A stretch of DNA of 45,330 bases from JALZOC01 sp035758845 (GCA_035758845.1 DASTVZ010000080.1:1-45330), one strand, 5' to 3'; positions 26,890 through 36,033 are shown, counted from the stretch's first letter. Numbers and translations: made by a program. The notes: generated from the sequence alone by a model not told the origin.

Positions 26890-28149
26890 TCAGAGAGACG
26901 AAGGAGACCGTGGGAGTTGCGCGCGGTGTTTGATGCGATCGATCGCTCGCGTCGCCGACTGTGCCACCGTGCGATCTTTGTCGCCGGTCAACGGCTGCAG
27001 AGCCGTCACCGTCGCGGCATCACCGACGGCGCCGAGCACCGTCGCGACGTTGCCGCGGATCGCCGGACTTGGATCCTGCAGGTGAGACACGAGTGCTGGC
27101 GCGATCGAAGGACCGAGTTCAAGCAGGTACTCCCCGATCTGAGACGCCATCTTCTCCGAATCCAGCGATTCCACGAGGCGCGGAATGTAGTTGCGCCCGA
27201 GTTTCTGCAGCGCAAAGGCCATCGCCGCGCGCACCATCTCCGAAGGGTCGTTGCCGGCTCCGACCTGCAGGGCCGACAGCTCCGAGGAATCCTGGGCGCG
27301 CCCAAGCCCTTCCGCCGCCGCGCGCCGGAGAAATGGATCCTTGTCGGTGAGCCGCACCTTGAACAGCGGCACGCTCGACGAATCGCCAATGTGTGCCAGG
27401 GCATCCAGCGCCGACCATGCACCTTCCCCCTTGGCGTAGAACTTCAGTTGTTCGGTGAGCGTTTGAATCGCGCGCCGCTCGCCGATCAACCCCAGCGATC
27501 GCATCGCCGCATAGCGCACCGGCGCCTGCGAGTCGTTGATGGCATGGATGAGCGCATCGGCCGCACTCGACACATTGAGTCGCCCGGTTACGCGCGCCGC
27601 GGCGGCCCGGATCGCTGGATCGTAATGATCGAGCGCGTTAATGAGCAGCGAGGCTTGACTCTCGTTCAGCGGCGGTCGGGCAATCGTACCGAGCGTGTAG
27701 ATCGCTTCGCTTCGAACCTTTGGGTTGTCGTCGTCGATCGCCTTGAGGAGAGCATCAATCAGGTCAGGCGGCGCCACGCGCGCCTCGAGGGCCAACGTTC
27801 CCATGTCGAAAGCCGCCTTCGCATGGGCAGGATTCCGCACTTCGACGACGTATCCAAGCCGCTTCTTCGACGGTACGTCCTGAGTCAGGAAAAACGACAA
27901 CTCGGTGGTAATCGCTTCGAGCTGGATCTGGTCGACCGGATCGTTTACCAGCGGCGCCAGTGGTCCGATGGCTTCCGGATATTTCGACTCACGCAGCAGT
28001 TGGACCGACGCCAGCCGCACTTTCGGATCGGGATTGCGCAGGTTGCGGATCACGTCGTCGAAGCGTACCTGTTGCGCTTGCGCAGTCGCGGCCGCGCAGA
28101 CGAGTGCGGCCGCGAATGCCGCGCGCAAGGGAAAAGGCACAAGGGACAT
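26890..28149 (-). CDS. Exported HEAT-repeat protein in the uvrA operon
   Basis: The 419-residue protein has a signal peptide (MSLVPFPLRAAFAAALVCAA, then TAQAQQ) and at least seven HEAT/PBS-lyase-like repeats, such as DDDNPKVRSEAIYTLGTIAR, NDSQAPVRYAAMRSLGLIGE and DPSPAIRGNVATVLGAVGDA. ATG 28149 gives a proper signal; the longer start reads into uvrA. It starts 1 nt after the uvrA stop and is followed 2 nt later by mpg. HEAT proteins are protein-binding scaffolds. A predicted periplasmic protein between two DNA-repair genes is unexpected; the operon may be under shared stress control. Confidence 0.88.
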   Translation of the reverse strand: MSLVPFPLRAAFAAALVCAAATAQAQQVRFDDVIRNLRNPDPKVRLASVQLLRESKYPEAIGPLAPLVNDPVDQIQLEAITTELSFFLTQDVPSKKRLGYVVEVRNPAHAKAAFDMGTLALEARVAPPDLIDALLKAIDDDNPKVRSEAIYTLGTIARPPLNESQASLLINALDHYDPAIRAAAARVTGRLNVSSAADALIHAINDSQAPVRYAAMRSLGLIGERRAIQTLTEQLKFYAKGEGAWSALDALAHIGDSSSVPLFKVRLTDKDPFLRRAAAEGLGRAQDSSELSALQVGAGNDPSEMVRAAMAFALQKLGRNYIPRLVESLDSEKMASQIGEYLLELGPSIAPALVSHLQDPSPAIRGNVATVLGAVGDAATVTALQPLTGDKDRTVAQSATRAIDRIKHRAQLPRSPSSL

Positions 28150-28150
28150 A

Positions 28151-31087
28151 CTAATTTCGTGCCCCGTACGCGTTGGCGCGGCCGACGGCGAGCACATCGC
28201 GCAGGTATCGGCCGGTGTGCGACGTTTCGACCTTGACGATCTGTTCCGGTGTCCCCGCGGCAACCACACGGCCGCCGGCCTCTCCCCCTTCCGGGCCAAG
28301 ATCGATAATCCAGTCCGCCGTTTTGATCACATCGAGGTTGTGCTCGATGACCAGGAGGCTGTGGCCCGCTTGAAGCAGCTTCCGAAATGCTGCCAGCAGC
28401 TTGGCGATGTCGTCGAAGTGAAGGCCGGTCGTCGGTTCGTCGAGGATATACAGCACCCGGTCGCCAGTGTGGGACGAGAGGTGCGCGGCAATCTTGATCC
28501 GTTGCGCCTCGCCACCCGACAGGGTGGTCGCAGGCTGGCCGAGACGAAGATAGCCGAGGCCGATTTCATCGAGCACCTGCAGTCGGCGCAGGACCTTTGG
28601 CGAGCTGCTGAAAAACGCCAGCGCCTCGCGGACCGTCATGTCGAGCACCTGGTCGACGCTCCGCCCACGGTACTTGACCTCGAGCACCTGCGGCTTGAAG
28701 CGCTTTCCTTCGCACTGTTCGCACGGCACGAACACGTCGGCGAGGAACTGCATTTCGACCTTGACCTCTCCCTCGCCTTCGCACGCTTCGCAGCGCCCGC
28801 CCGGCACATTGAATGAGAAGTGACTCGCGGTCAGACCTCTGGAACGCGCATCCTTGGTTGCGGCAAACAGCTCGCGAATCGGATCGAACGCTTTCAGGTA
28901 GGTCACCGGGTTGGAGCGCGGCGTTCGCCCGATCGGCGCCTGATCGACGAGCACGACATCGGTCACGAACTCGGCCCCTTCGAGTTTCCGGTGCGCGCCG
29001 ACTCGACGATCCCAGTCGCCCTTCACTTTCTTCAGCGCCGCATACACGACGTCGTGGACGAGTGTGCTCTTGCCGGAGCCGCTCACGCCGGTGACGCAGG
29101 TGAGGACGCCGAGCGGGATCTCGACGTCAATCTCCTTGAGATTGTGCTCCGCCGCACCAAGAATACGGAGCTTCTGATTGGTCGGCTTCCGACGCGCCGC
29201 CGGCACCGGGATCGCCAGCTCGTCGCGGAGATACTTCGCCGTCAACGAGCGCGGTTCGTTGAGCAGTGACTGCAGCGTCCCGTTGAAGATGACGCGGCCG
29301 CCTTGTTCACCGGCACCGAGTCCCATGTCGACGACGGTGTCAGCGACGCGGATCATGTCGGCGTCGTGTTCAACCACCAGCACCGTGTTGCCCTGATCGC
29401 GCAGCTGCCGCAGGATCGTAATCAAGCGCTCGTTGTCGCGCGAATGAAGACCGATTGACGGCTCATCGAGCACGTACAGCGTGTCGACCAGGGCCGAGCC
29501 CAGCGACGTCGCGAGGTTGATGCGCTGCGATTCGCCACCCGAGAGTGTCGACGACAATCGATCGAGCGTCAGGTAATCGAGACCGACGTCGCGAAGAAAA
29601 CCGAGGCGCTTCCTGATCTCGCGAAGGACCTTGTCCGCGATTGCCACCTCTTTTTCGGAGAGCGACAACTCGGCAAAGAATGCGTCCGCCTCATGAACCG
29701 TCAGGCTGCAGACCGCGTCGATCGTGCGCCCGCCAACCTGCACGTCGCGTGCTTCGCGGCGAAGTCGCGCACCACCACACTCCGGGCAGGTCAAGTATCC
29801 ACGGTAGCGGCTGAGGAACACACGGACGTGCACCTTGTACTTCTTCCGCTCCAGCCAGCGGAAAAAGCCTTTCACCCCTTCATAGCTGGCGCCATCGCCA
29901 TCGATCACGAACCGCTTTTCGTCTTCGCTCAGCTCTGACCATGGCAGATCGATTCGCAGCCCGCGGACTTTGGCTGCGCGTTTCAGTTCGGCGAGCGGCG
30001 CGCGGTAGTGCGGTTTGCTCCACGGCTCGATCGCATTCTGCGCAATCGATTTTGAGGGATCGGGAACCACCAGATCCATGTCCAGTTCGATGATGTTGCC
30101 GAAGCCGTGGCAGAGCGGACATGCTCCAAACGGATTGTTGAAGGAAAACAGACGCGGCTGCGGCAATTCGTATGGAATGCCGCATTCACGGCACTCGAAC
30201 CGCTCGCTGAACCGAACTGTGACCGCCTCGCCGTCATTCTCTCGAGCCGGAATCTGGATCGCGAACGCCGCACCGCCCCCCTCTGTATAGGCAGTCTCGA
30301 TGGAGTCGGTCAGTCGCGCCCGGAGATCCCCCTCGACTTTGACGCGATCGACGATCACCTGCAGCGTCGTACGGTCCCTGAGCGACGAGGGCTCGACATC
30401 GTCGAGTGAGATCGCCCGGCTGTCGAGGTAGAGCCGGCCAAAACCTTTGCGGCGCAGTGCGGCAATGGTCTCGGCAACGGGATCGACCAGACCCGGGAGA
30501 TCGGGTTGCGGAAGATCGTCGCCCCCCTGCTCGGCGGCAGTGGCATCTTCGTCTTCCGGCTCAGGAGCAGGCGCGATCGCCGGAGCCGTAACCACCGGCA
30601 TATCGAACCCGATCAGCAGCCGTGTGCCTTCCGGCAGCTCGGTAAACCGTCGAGCGACGACCTCAGCGGTCTCGCGAATGACTTCCCGTTTGCAATTGCG
30701 GCAGTAGGTCCGTCCGACTCGCGCATAGAGCAGGCGCAGATAATCATGAATTTCGGTCGTCGTCCCGACGGTCGACCGCGGATTCCTGATGCTGTTTTTT
30801 TGCCGAATCGCAATCGCCGGACAGATCCCTTCAATCGAATCAACATCCGGCTTTTCCATGCGCTCGAGGAACTGCCGGGCGTAGGCCGACAGCGACTCGA
30901 CGTAGCGACGCTGCCCCTCGGCGTAGATGGTGTCGAAGGCGAGCGACGACTTTCCCGATCCGCTGACGCCGGTCATGACAACCAGCGATCGCGGCGGCAG
31001 CGTCAGATCGACGTTTTTCAGGTTATGTGTACGCGCGCCGCGAATGATGATCTGGCCGCGCTGCGGTCTATCGCTGGTGGTGTCCAT
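28151..31087 (-). CDS. uvrA: UvrABC system protein A (damage-recognition ATPase)
   Basis: The 978-residue ABC-type ATPase finds DNA lesions with UvrB. The first Walker A is TGVSGSGKSSLAFDT and the second TGVSGSGKSTLVHDV; the signature motifs are LSGGESQRINLA and LSGGEAQRIKIA. Cys pairs of the zinc modules (CRNCKREV, CRECG/CPLCHG, CEACEGEGEV/CEQCEGK) are present. At about residues 170-200 is an acidic, low-complexity insert (PEPEDEDATAAEQGGDDLPQ) in the UvrB-interaction region, which makes it about 35 residues longer than usual. It leads the uvrA-HEAT-mpg operon. Confidence 0.97.
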   Translation of the reverse strand: MDTTSDRPQRGQIIIRGARTHNLKNVDLTLPPRSLVVMTGVSGSGKSSLAFDTIYAEGQRRYVESLSAYARQFLERMEKPDVDSIEGICPAIAIRQKNSIRNPRSTVGTTTEIHDYLRLLYARVGRTYCRNCKREVIRETAEVVARRFTELPEGTRLLIGFDMPVVTAPAIAPAPEPEDEDATAAEQGGDDLPQPDLPGLVDPVAETIAALRRKGFGRLYLDSRAISLDDVEPSSLRDRTTLQVIVDRVKVEGDLRARLTDSIETAYTEGGGAAFAIQIPARENDGEAVTVRFSERFECRECGIPYELPQPRLFSFNNPFGACPLCHGFGNIIELDMDLVVPDPSKSIAQNAIEPWSKPHYRAPLAELKRAAKVRGLRIDLPWSELSEDEKRFVIDGDGASYEGVKGFFRWLERKKYKVHVRVFLSRYRGYLTCPECGGARLRREARDVQVGGRTIDAVCSLTVHEADAFFAELSLSEKEVAIADKVLREIRKRLGFLRDVGLDYLTLDRLSSTLSGGESQRINLATSLGSALVDTLYVLDEPSIGLHSRDNERLITILRQLRDQGNTVLVVEHDADMIRVADTVVDMGLGAGEQGGRVIFNGTLQSLLNEPRSLTAKYLRDELAIPVPAARRKPTNQKLRILGAAEHNLKEIDVEIPLGVLTCVTGVSGSGKSTLVHDVVYAALKKVKGDWDRRVGAHRKLEGAEFVTDVVLVDQAPIGRTPRSNPVTYLKAFDPIRELFAATKDARSRGLTASHFSFNVPGGRCEACEGEGEVKVEMQFLADVFVPCEQCEGKRFKPQVLEVKYRGRSVDQVLDMTVREALAFFSSSPKVLRRLQVLDEIGLGYLRLGQPATTLSGGEAQRIKIAAHLSSHTGDRVLYILDEPTTGLHFDDIAKLLAAFRKLLQAGHSLLVIEHNLDVIKTADWIIDLGPEGGEAGGRVVAAGTPEQIVKVETSHTGRYLRDVLAVGRANAYGARN

Positions 31088-31330
31088 CTTCTCAACGGCT
31101 CAGCGGTCGGAAATGAGCGACGACCGTAGTCCACAGCCGGGTCGCCCCGACGAAGCGCTCCCCGACTGTTGCCTGTTTTTGGAAATCCCGAACAGTCCAT
31201 GGTACAGCAGGGCCGACGAATCCCTCAACCTCGACGGCAACCATTTGTGCTATTTTGTTTGGGCTTTGCCGGTGGGGATCGCGGGGTAGTCCTTAGCTGT
31301 CTTTACGCGGCACGCAACCAAGAGGGGGCT

Positions 31331-31942
31331 GTGCCAGTTCGTCTGTTTATAGGCAACCTGCCGTACGCGGCATCCGAGGCAGAGTTGCGCGAGCACTTAT
31401 CCAGCGTCGGTGAACCCACCCAGATTGTTCTCCCAGTCGACCGTGAAACAGGACGGCCTCGAGGCTTCGCGTTCGTCGATTATGCCGATCGGGCCGTAGC
31501 CGAAGCCGCCATCAGCCGGTTCGATCAACAGCCGTTCAAGGGGCGTCCTCTCGCGGTCAGTGAAGCACGTCCGCGCGAAGAACGGCCTGCCGGCGCTCCC
31601 CGCCCTGGTGGGTATGGCGGACCTCGTCCGGGCGGTGGCGGCCCCGGTGGCGGCGGCTACGCGCCTAGACCGAGTGGATGGTCGCCGCGTCCCGAAGGTG
31701 GTGGTGGTTCAGGTCCACCCATGCGCAATCGCAATTTCGGACCCGACGCGCCGCCAAAGAACAAACGCAAGCCGACGCGAAAGGATTCGGATCGCGGTCC
31801 ACGGGGTCCGATCAAGGAGCGGCCGGTGAGTCGTCTCTACGAGAACGACGAGGATTGGCGCAACGAACCCGACGACGATCTCGGCATCGACGATATCGCC
31901 AAGAGCGCGCCGCACGACGACGACACCAAGGACGACGAGTGA
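31331..31942 (+). CDS. RRM RNA-binding protein with Gly-rich tail
   Basis: The 203-residue protein starts at GTG 31331, right after AGAGGGGG, giving VPVRLFIGNLPY at the N-terminus. RNP2 is LFIGNL and RNP1 is RGFAFVDY, a single complete RRM (residues 1-80). It is followed by a Gly/Pro/Arg-rich tail (GGYGGPRPGGGGPGGGG), then a basic stretch (KNKRKPTRKDSDRG) and an acidic C-terminus (DDDLGIDDIAK). The layout resembles cyanobacterial Rbp proteins that respond to cold. The 243-base region upstream (31088-31330) contains a long leader that could hold regulation. Confidence 0.93.
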   Translation: MPVRLFIGNLPYAASEAELREHLSSVGEPTQIVLPVDRETGRPRGFAFVDYADRAVAEAAISRFDQQPFKGRPLAVSEARPREERPAGAPRPGGYGGPRPGGGGPGGGGYAPRPSGWSPRPEGGGGSGPPMRNRNFGPDAPPKNKRKPTRKDSDRGPRGPIKERPVSRLYENDEDWRNEPDDDLGIDDIAKSAPHDDDTKDDE

Positions 31943-31959
31943 ATGAAATCGCTGCTCGC

Positions 31960-32010
31960 GGCTCGCTGCCCTGAGCGAGCCGACACCTGACGGAGTCGAA
32001 GGGCGAAGGA
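31960..32010. repeat. Dispersed element with GGCTCGCT/AGCGAGCC hairpin
   Basis: A perfect 8-bp stem (31960-31967 with 31974-31981) is followed by CCTGACGGAGTCGAAGGGCGAAGG. Reverse complemented, the block reads CCCTTCGACTCCG...GCTCGCTCAGGGCAGC, matching the element at 24560-24596. It lies between the RRM gene and a membrane-protein gene, both on the plus strand. I recall similar CCCTTCGACTC...GCTCAGGG motifs in many environmental genomes. Confidence 0.6.
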
Positions 32011-32016
32011 ACGGAA

Positions 32017-32418
32017 ATGCAGACGCACGTGAAGGTGCTCGGCGTCGTTTACCTGTTCGTCGGTGGGTGCATGCTTCTCGCTGCGCTCTTCCTCTTCTTC
32101 ACCCTCGGGGGAGTGGCGGGCATTGTTGGAGCAACCGCCGAACCTCAGGATGCAGCCATCGCGATTCCGATCCTCGGGCTCGCTGGGGCTACGCTCGCCG
32201 CATTTCTGACCGTCTTCGCACTGCCGAGCCTGATTACCGGCTACGGTCTCCTTTACTACAAGCCGTGGGCGCGGGTTGTGGGTATTGTCCTATCGGCATT
32301 CAGTCTCATCAATATTCCGATCGGCACTATCATCGGCGCTTACGGGCTCTGGGTATTGCTGAATCAGGAAACCGAACGCCTCTTCAATAATTTGTCCGTT
32401 TCTTCCCCGCCCCTCTAG
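32017..32418 (+). CDS. Four-helix membrane protein of unknown function
   Basis: The 133-residue protein has four likely membrane segments: VLGVVYLFVGGCMLLAALFL, AIPILGLAGATLAAFLTVFA, LPSLITGYGLLYYKPWA plus GIVLSAFSLINIPIGTII, and GAYGLWVLLN. The tail contains QETERLFN. GGAA precedes the ATG. I do not recognise a specific family; the pattern (alternating helices, a TGYGLLYYKPWAR loop) is common among small uncharacterised integral proteins. The next gene follows 39 bases later. Confidence 0.75.
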   Translation: MQTHVKVLGVVYLFVGGCMLLAALFLFFTLGGVAGIVGATAEPQDAAIAIPILGLAGATLAAFLTVFALPSLITGYGLLYYKPWARVVGIVLSAFSLINIPIGTIIGAYGLWVLLNQETERLFNNLSVSSPPL

Positions 32419-32457
32419 ACCTCGGCCAAAGCACATCTCTTGCATGGCAGGAGAAGC

Positions 32458-33762
32458 GTGGCTGACTTGGGAGTGCCTTCCGGCGACGGACCTGTTGCGC
32501 ATCTGGCGACGCCGCAGTGGCAGAGCTTCGAAATCCGGATGCGAGCTCGAAAGGCCGACCGCTGCTTGCAGCGTGCCGCCGCAGCGCTCAGCGATGGCTC
32601 GATCGCTGAAGCAAAGGCGGCGCTGGAAGAAGCGCGTCAGCTTGCACCCCTCCATCCTCGTCTCGAGGAACTCACGGGAAGACTTGACGCGTTGACGCAA
32701 CCGCCGCCGCAGGCGCTGGCCGCGCATGGACACGGTCATGTGTGGAGAAGTGCCGCGGTTGCCGCGGGCCTGGTCGTTTTCAGTGCTGCGGGCTGGGAGG
32801 CGTGGGTCCACAGAGATCAGATCGCGCTGCTCGTCCCTACGGAGCACCCGGACATGGACACGAGCACCGGCCTCGCCAATCCGACACCGGGAACCGTTCC
32901 GACAACCGACGTGAATCTCCCGGCGGCTTCGGCGAGCGAACGGGCATCCTTGCCCGATACGATTGTCCAAACAACACTGGTGCGTCCGGACCATGTGATC
33001 GAAGCACCGGCTACGCCCCCGGAATCACGATCGACCAACGAACCGGCGCCGATTGCGACTGCCGGCGTTGGCGAGCGGACTGAGTCGAGACTCGACGTCA
33101 CAAAAGCGCTCGCGACACCCAACACGTCGGAACCCACCGCGCGTCCACAGCGCGAGGTGGCACCACCGCAATCACCACCACCCGCGCCACTCGTCGAATC
33201 CCGGCCAGCCGTATCCCTTGCGACGCTGTCCGCACCGACGCCGGCAGCCAACTTCATTCCGTCGGTTGTGGCGCCGCCAGAACCGTCGCGGTCGACAAAT
33301 GCGACGACCGGGAGCGGAACGAACGCGGCCGGCGATACGACAGCGACGTCGCCTGCGTCCATGGCACCCGTTCCGTCATCGCCTCCACCGGCTCCGACGG
33401 CGTCCGCATCCGTGTCCCCCTCATCGTCGCCAGTACGGGACGATCGCCTGGCGGTACGCGCCGCGCTCAGCCGCTATGAATCGGCCTACAACCGGCTCGA
33501 TGTCGATGCGGTTCGATCGATCTGGCCGTCGCTCGATCAACGGGCCCTGGCTCGCGCATTCGACGGCCTCACCGCCCAGCGGGTGGCCCTGCAGAACTGC
33601 AACGTTGATGTGGATGGACCCAGTGCACGCGCAAGTTGTTCGGGCAACGCGTCGTGGATTCCGAAAGTCGGCGGCGGCGAGCGCAGCGCCGCCCGCAAAT
33701 GGACGTTCGATTTGAGAGAGTCGAACGGCGCCTGGCGCATCGTGCAGGTGCAGGCACGATAA
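32458..33762 (+). CDS. Membrane-anchored Pro/Thr/Ser-rich protein with SnoaL/DUF4440-like C-terminus
   Basis: I chose GTG 32458 because AGGAGA lies just before it; this gives 434 residues (an upstream TTG at 32440 is less likely). The N-terminus is cytoplasmic, with a helical TPR-like hairpin (AKAALEEARQLAPLHPRLEE). One membrane segment follows (WRSAAVAAGLVVFSAAGWEAWV), then about 200 residues of Pro/Thr/Ser/Ala-rich linker. The C-terminal 110 residues (LAVRAALSRYESAYNRLDVD, VRSIWPSLDQ, WRIVQVQAR) resemble SnoaL/DUF4440 cone folds. The role is unknown; a periplasmic sensor or binding domain tethered by a long linker is the simplest reading. Confidence 0.75.
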   Translation: MADLGVPSGDGPVAHLATPQWQSFEIRMRARKADRCLQRAAAALSDGSIAEAKAALEEARQLAPLHPRLEELTGRLDALTQPPPQALAAHGHGHVWRSAAVAAGLVVFSAAGWEAWVHRDQIALLVPTEHPDMDTSTGLANPTPGTVPTTDVNLPAASASERASLPDTIVQTTLVRPDHVIEAPATPPESRSTNEPAPIATAGVGERTESRLDVTKALATPNTSEPTARPQREVAPPQSPPPAPLVESRPAVSLATLSAPTPAANFIPSVVAPPEPSRSTNATTGSGTNAAGDTTATSPASMAPVPSSPPPAPTASASVSPSSSPVRDDRLAVRAALSRYESAYNRLDVDAVRSIWPSLDQRALARAFDGLTAQRVALQNCNVDVDGPSARASCSGNASWIPKVGGGERSAARKWTFDLRESNGAWRIVQVQAR

Positions 33763-33763
33763 G

Positions 33764-33798
33764 AAAAGGGAAAAGGGAAAAGGCAAAAGGGAAAAGGG
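33764..33798. repeat. AAAAGGG heptad array (five units) at convergent junction
   Basis: Units AAAAGGG, AAAAGGG, AAAAGGC, AAAAGGG, AAAAGGG follow the stop at 33762 immediately, and the convergent barrel gene ends at 33811. This array has no inverted partner. On the minus strand it reads as CCCTTTT repeats, so transcripts arriving from the barrel gene meet short U-runs, which may serve termination. Confidence 0.8.
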
Positions 33799-33810
33799 AC
33801 TCCTTACATC

Positions 33811-35010
33811 TCAAAACGCGTACTCGAGTGCAACTGTCGGCGTCAGCGGTGCGGTCAACCCGCGGCGCGTCAGGGGCCAGTTCAGGTGGCCGCCGATCAC
33901 GAACGTGTGACTGACATTCCACTTCACGCCGGTCACAACTCCAGCGAGCGTTTCGGAACCGGGCGACGGCGAAAGACGAAACGTATCGACCGGTGCGATT
34001 CCTTTTTGCGGGTCGCCGATCAACACCGGATGCGGCGCGGACACAAGCAGAAGACTGTGTAACTCGGTGACCCTGCGGATCAGCATTTCCCCTGACACGG
34101 TCACCCTCGGGTCAACAGCGATCGACATGGCGCCGCCGAAATCGTACTCCGACGAGATTCCCCCAGTGACCACGGCAGCATTCCCGTGGAGCCCGAAAGT
34201 ACCGCGCTCGAGCGACCCGATGCCCATGATCCGCAGCGACGCTTTCCCCGCACCCAGAAGATTGTCCGCATCACCCGTCGGCAAGCGCACTTCGCCGGCA
34301 ATCGCCAGCCCTCCACTCCGTACGGCGACCAGATTGACTTTGCCGCGAAGGGCAATGTCCGCCAGCCCACTGGCCGTTGCATTGCCCAACGCCTGAACCA
34401 GCGTCCTCTCTCGATAGTTTTCAATTCGTTGACCGTCGAGCGTGAGCTGGACGAATGGAACCGCTGCGCCAATCTCGACGCGACTGCCGATCCCGACGCT
34501 GCCGAACAGCGTCATCATGCTGCTGCGGAGGTGCAGAATCAGCGACTCCGTGTCGAACGGCACCGCTTCGTCACGAAACTGATTCGCGACCGTGACAAGG
34601 GCACCGTCGCGCAAGCTCCGTCCATCGAAGCGATCGAAGGACGCCGTTGACGTTGACACACCAAACGAGGCGTGGCCGTTTCCCGGTGTCAGCGCCCGTT
34701 CGACGAAGAATCCCCCGAAACTGTCAGTCGCGCGTTCAACCGTGCCAAGCTCAGGGTTGAGCCGATACAGAAATCCACTCGATGCCGTTGCGAGAGGCAC
34801 CGATGTGAGATCGAGCAGCAACGATTTGGCGATTGCGTCACGGGCTGCCGCGGCCGCCGTTTTATCTTTCGGCAGGTCGCCTGTTTCGACCGCCTGGTTC
34901 GTGACCAGAAAGCCGACGACATCGTTGACGCTTGCCTGCGCGGCGACCCGGCCGCAGGATGCCAACACAAAAACAGCGACGAGTGTTGCAAAAACCAGGG
35001 ATTGAATCAT
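33811..35010 (-). CDS. Outer-membrane beta-barrel protein (transporter-like)
   Basis: The 399-residue protein starts at ATG 35010 with a signal peptide (MIQSLVFATLVAVFVLASCG, then RVAAQA). The rest alternates polar and hydrophobic residues in strand-like blocks (VEIGAAVPFVQLTLDG, GLAIAGEVRLPTGDADNL, FVIGGHLNWPLTRRG) and ends in an aromatic C-terminus (PTVALEYAF), the typical barrel insertion signal. This resembles MetA/phenol-type outer-membrane transporters, though I cannot name a substrate. It overlaps the upstream BACON lipoprotein gene by four bases (ATGA), so the two are translationally coupled. Confidence 0.82.
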   Translation of the reverse strand: MIQSLVFATLVAVFVLASCGRVAAQASVNDVVGFLVTNQAVETGDLPKDKTAAAAARDAIAKSLLLDLTSVPLATASSGFLYRLNPELGTVERATDSFGGFFVERALTPGNGHASFGVSTSTASFDRFDGRSLRDGALVTVANQFRDEAVPFDTESLILHLRSSMMTLFGSVGIGSRVEIGAAVPFVQLTLDGQRIENYRERTLVQALGNATASGLADIALRGKVNLVAVRSGGLAIAGEVRLPTGDADNLLGAGKASLRIMGIGSLERGTFGLHGNAAVVTGGISSEYDFGGAMSIAVDPRVTVSGEMLIRRVTELHSLLLVSAPHPVLIGDPQKGIAPVDTFRLSPSPGSETLAGVVTGVKWNVSHTFVIGGHLNWPLTRRGLTAPLTPTVALEYAF

Positions 35011-36005
35011 TTTCGTTTGACCTCGTCGGCCCGGACTCGACCATCCGACATCTCCATGCCGCGGATCTCGAGATCCGTTCCCTTCTCGATGCGATCGCAT
35101 GACGTCCTTTCGAACTGGGTCAATGGAGTCGTATAGACGGTCTGTTCCTTTACAACGAACGTGATGACCGGACACACGCCAGACACCGCGTTTGCCTTGC
35201 CCGAGAAATGGACCTCCCGCACTGGCACTGGCACCGGCACAGGCGTAGGAGTCGGAGTTGGTGTCGGCACCGGCGACGGTGTGGGGGTGGGCGTCGGTGT
35301 CGGCGACGGCGACGGGGTGGTCGCGGCAGCCTGCATCACGTTCACCGGCGTCCCTGCGACCACGGCAGACACGGGTCGCGCGGCTCCGGAATTCGTCGTC
35401 ACGATCACGCGCACCTCAGCATCGCCGCGGCCTGACGCCGGAGTCACCGACGCCCACGCGACTGCGCTGTTCGCTGTCCACGCGCAGGCTGAATGGGTGT
35501 GAACGGTAACCGACAGTTCCCCTCCCTGCGGGGGAACCGCGCTGCCCCTCGCGGCCACGTCATAGCGACATGGTGCCGCTTCTTGCGCGATGGACAAACG
35601 ACTATCGCCAACACTGATGGTGCCGGTCCGCGTGACCGGATCCCCGTTCGCAGAGATGCGATACCCGACCGATCCGTCCCCTTGCCCGCTCGCGGAGGAC
35701 GTAAACCCGATCCATGGCGACGATGTCGTCACGTTCCAGGTGCAATCGCGTTCCACCGTGATCGAAACGGTTCCCGCCCCACCGGTCGCACCAAACGAAG
35801 TCGTCGATGATGAAAGGTTTGGCTGGCATCGCGCGGTCGTCGTGCTCGTGGGGGCGGCGACACTTGTCGTCGCCGAACTACCGCATGCAATGGTGAGCGA
35901 GAGCAGACATGCCGTCGTGACGGTCGCGAGCAACTCCAGAAGAACGGTCTTCAGGTGACGCGGACACAGCAGAGGTGTGCGACACACGCTTGAGCCGTCA
36001 TGCAC
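35007..36005 (-). CDS. BACON-domain lipoprotein with (TP)n linker
   Basis: The 332-residue protein starts with GTG at 36005 and carries a lipobox in LLSLTIACGSSA, so it is likely a lipoprotein. Two BACON-like beta domains follow, each with a Cys near its start and a CTW/CAW core (ERDCTWNVTTSSPWIGFTSS and HSACAWTANSAVAWASVTP). Then comes a Pro-Thr linker (PTPTPTPTPSPVPTPTPTP) and a C-terminal small beta domain (DLEIRGMEMSDGRVRADEV), similar to DUF5666. BACON domains often bind carbohydrate or mucin-like ligands. Start choice is uncertain; no ribosome site is clear. The gene precedes and overlaps the barrel gene. Confidence 0.8.
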   Translation of the reverse strand: MHDGSSVCRTPLLCPRHLKTVLLELLATVTTACLLSLTIACGSSATTSVAAPTSTTTARCQPNLSSSTTSFGATGGAGTVSITVERDCTWNVTTSSPWIGFTSSASGQGDGSVGYRISANGDPVTRTGTISVGDSRLSIAQEAAPCRYDVAARGSAVPPQGGELSVTVHTHSACAWTANSAVAWASVTPASGRGDAEVRVIVTTNSGAARPVSAVVAGTPVNVMQAAATTPSPSPTPTPTPTPSPVPTPTPTPTPVPVPVPVREVHFSGKANAVSGVCPVITFVVKEQTVYTTPLTQFERTSCDRIEKGTDLEIRGMEMSDGRVRADEVKRK

Positions 36006-36033
36006 GAAAGTCGCCAGCGATTCGAGTCGTACG

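Noticed and set aside
35221..35330. GC-rich tandem repeat as a regulatory element
   Set aside because: It encodes the Pro-Thr linker of the BACON lipoprotein.
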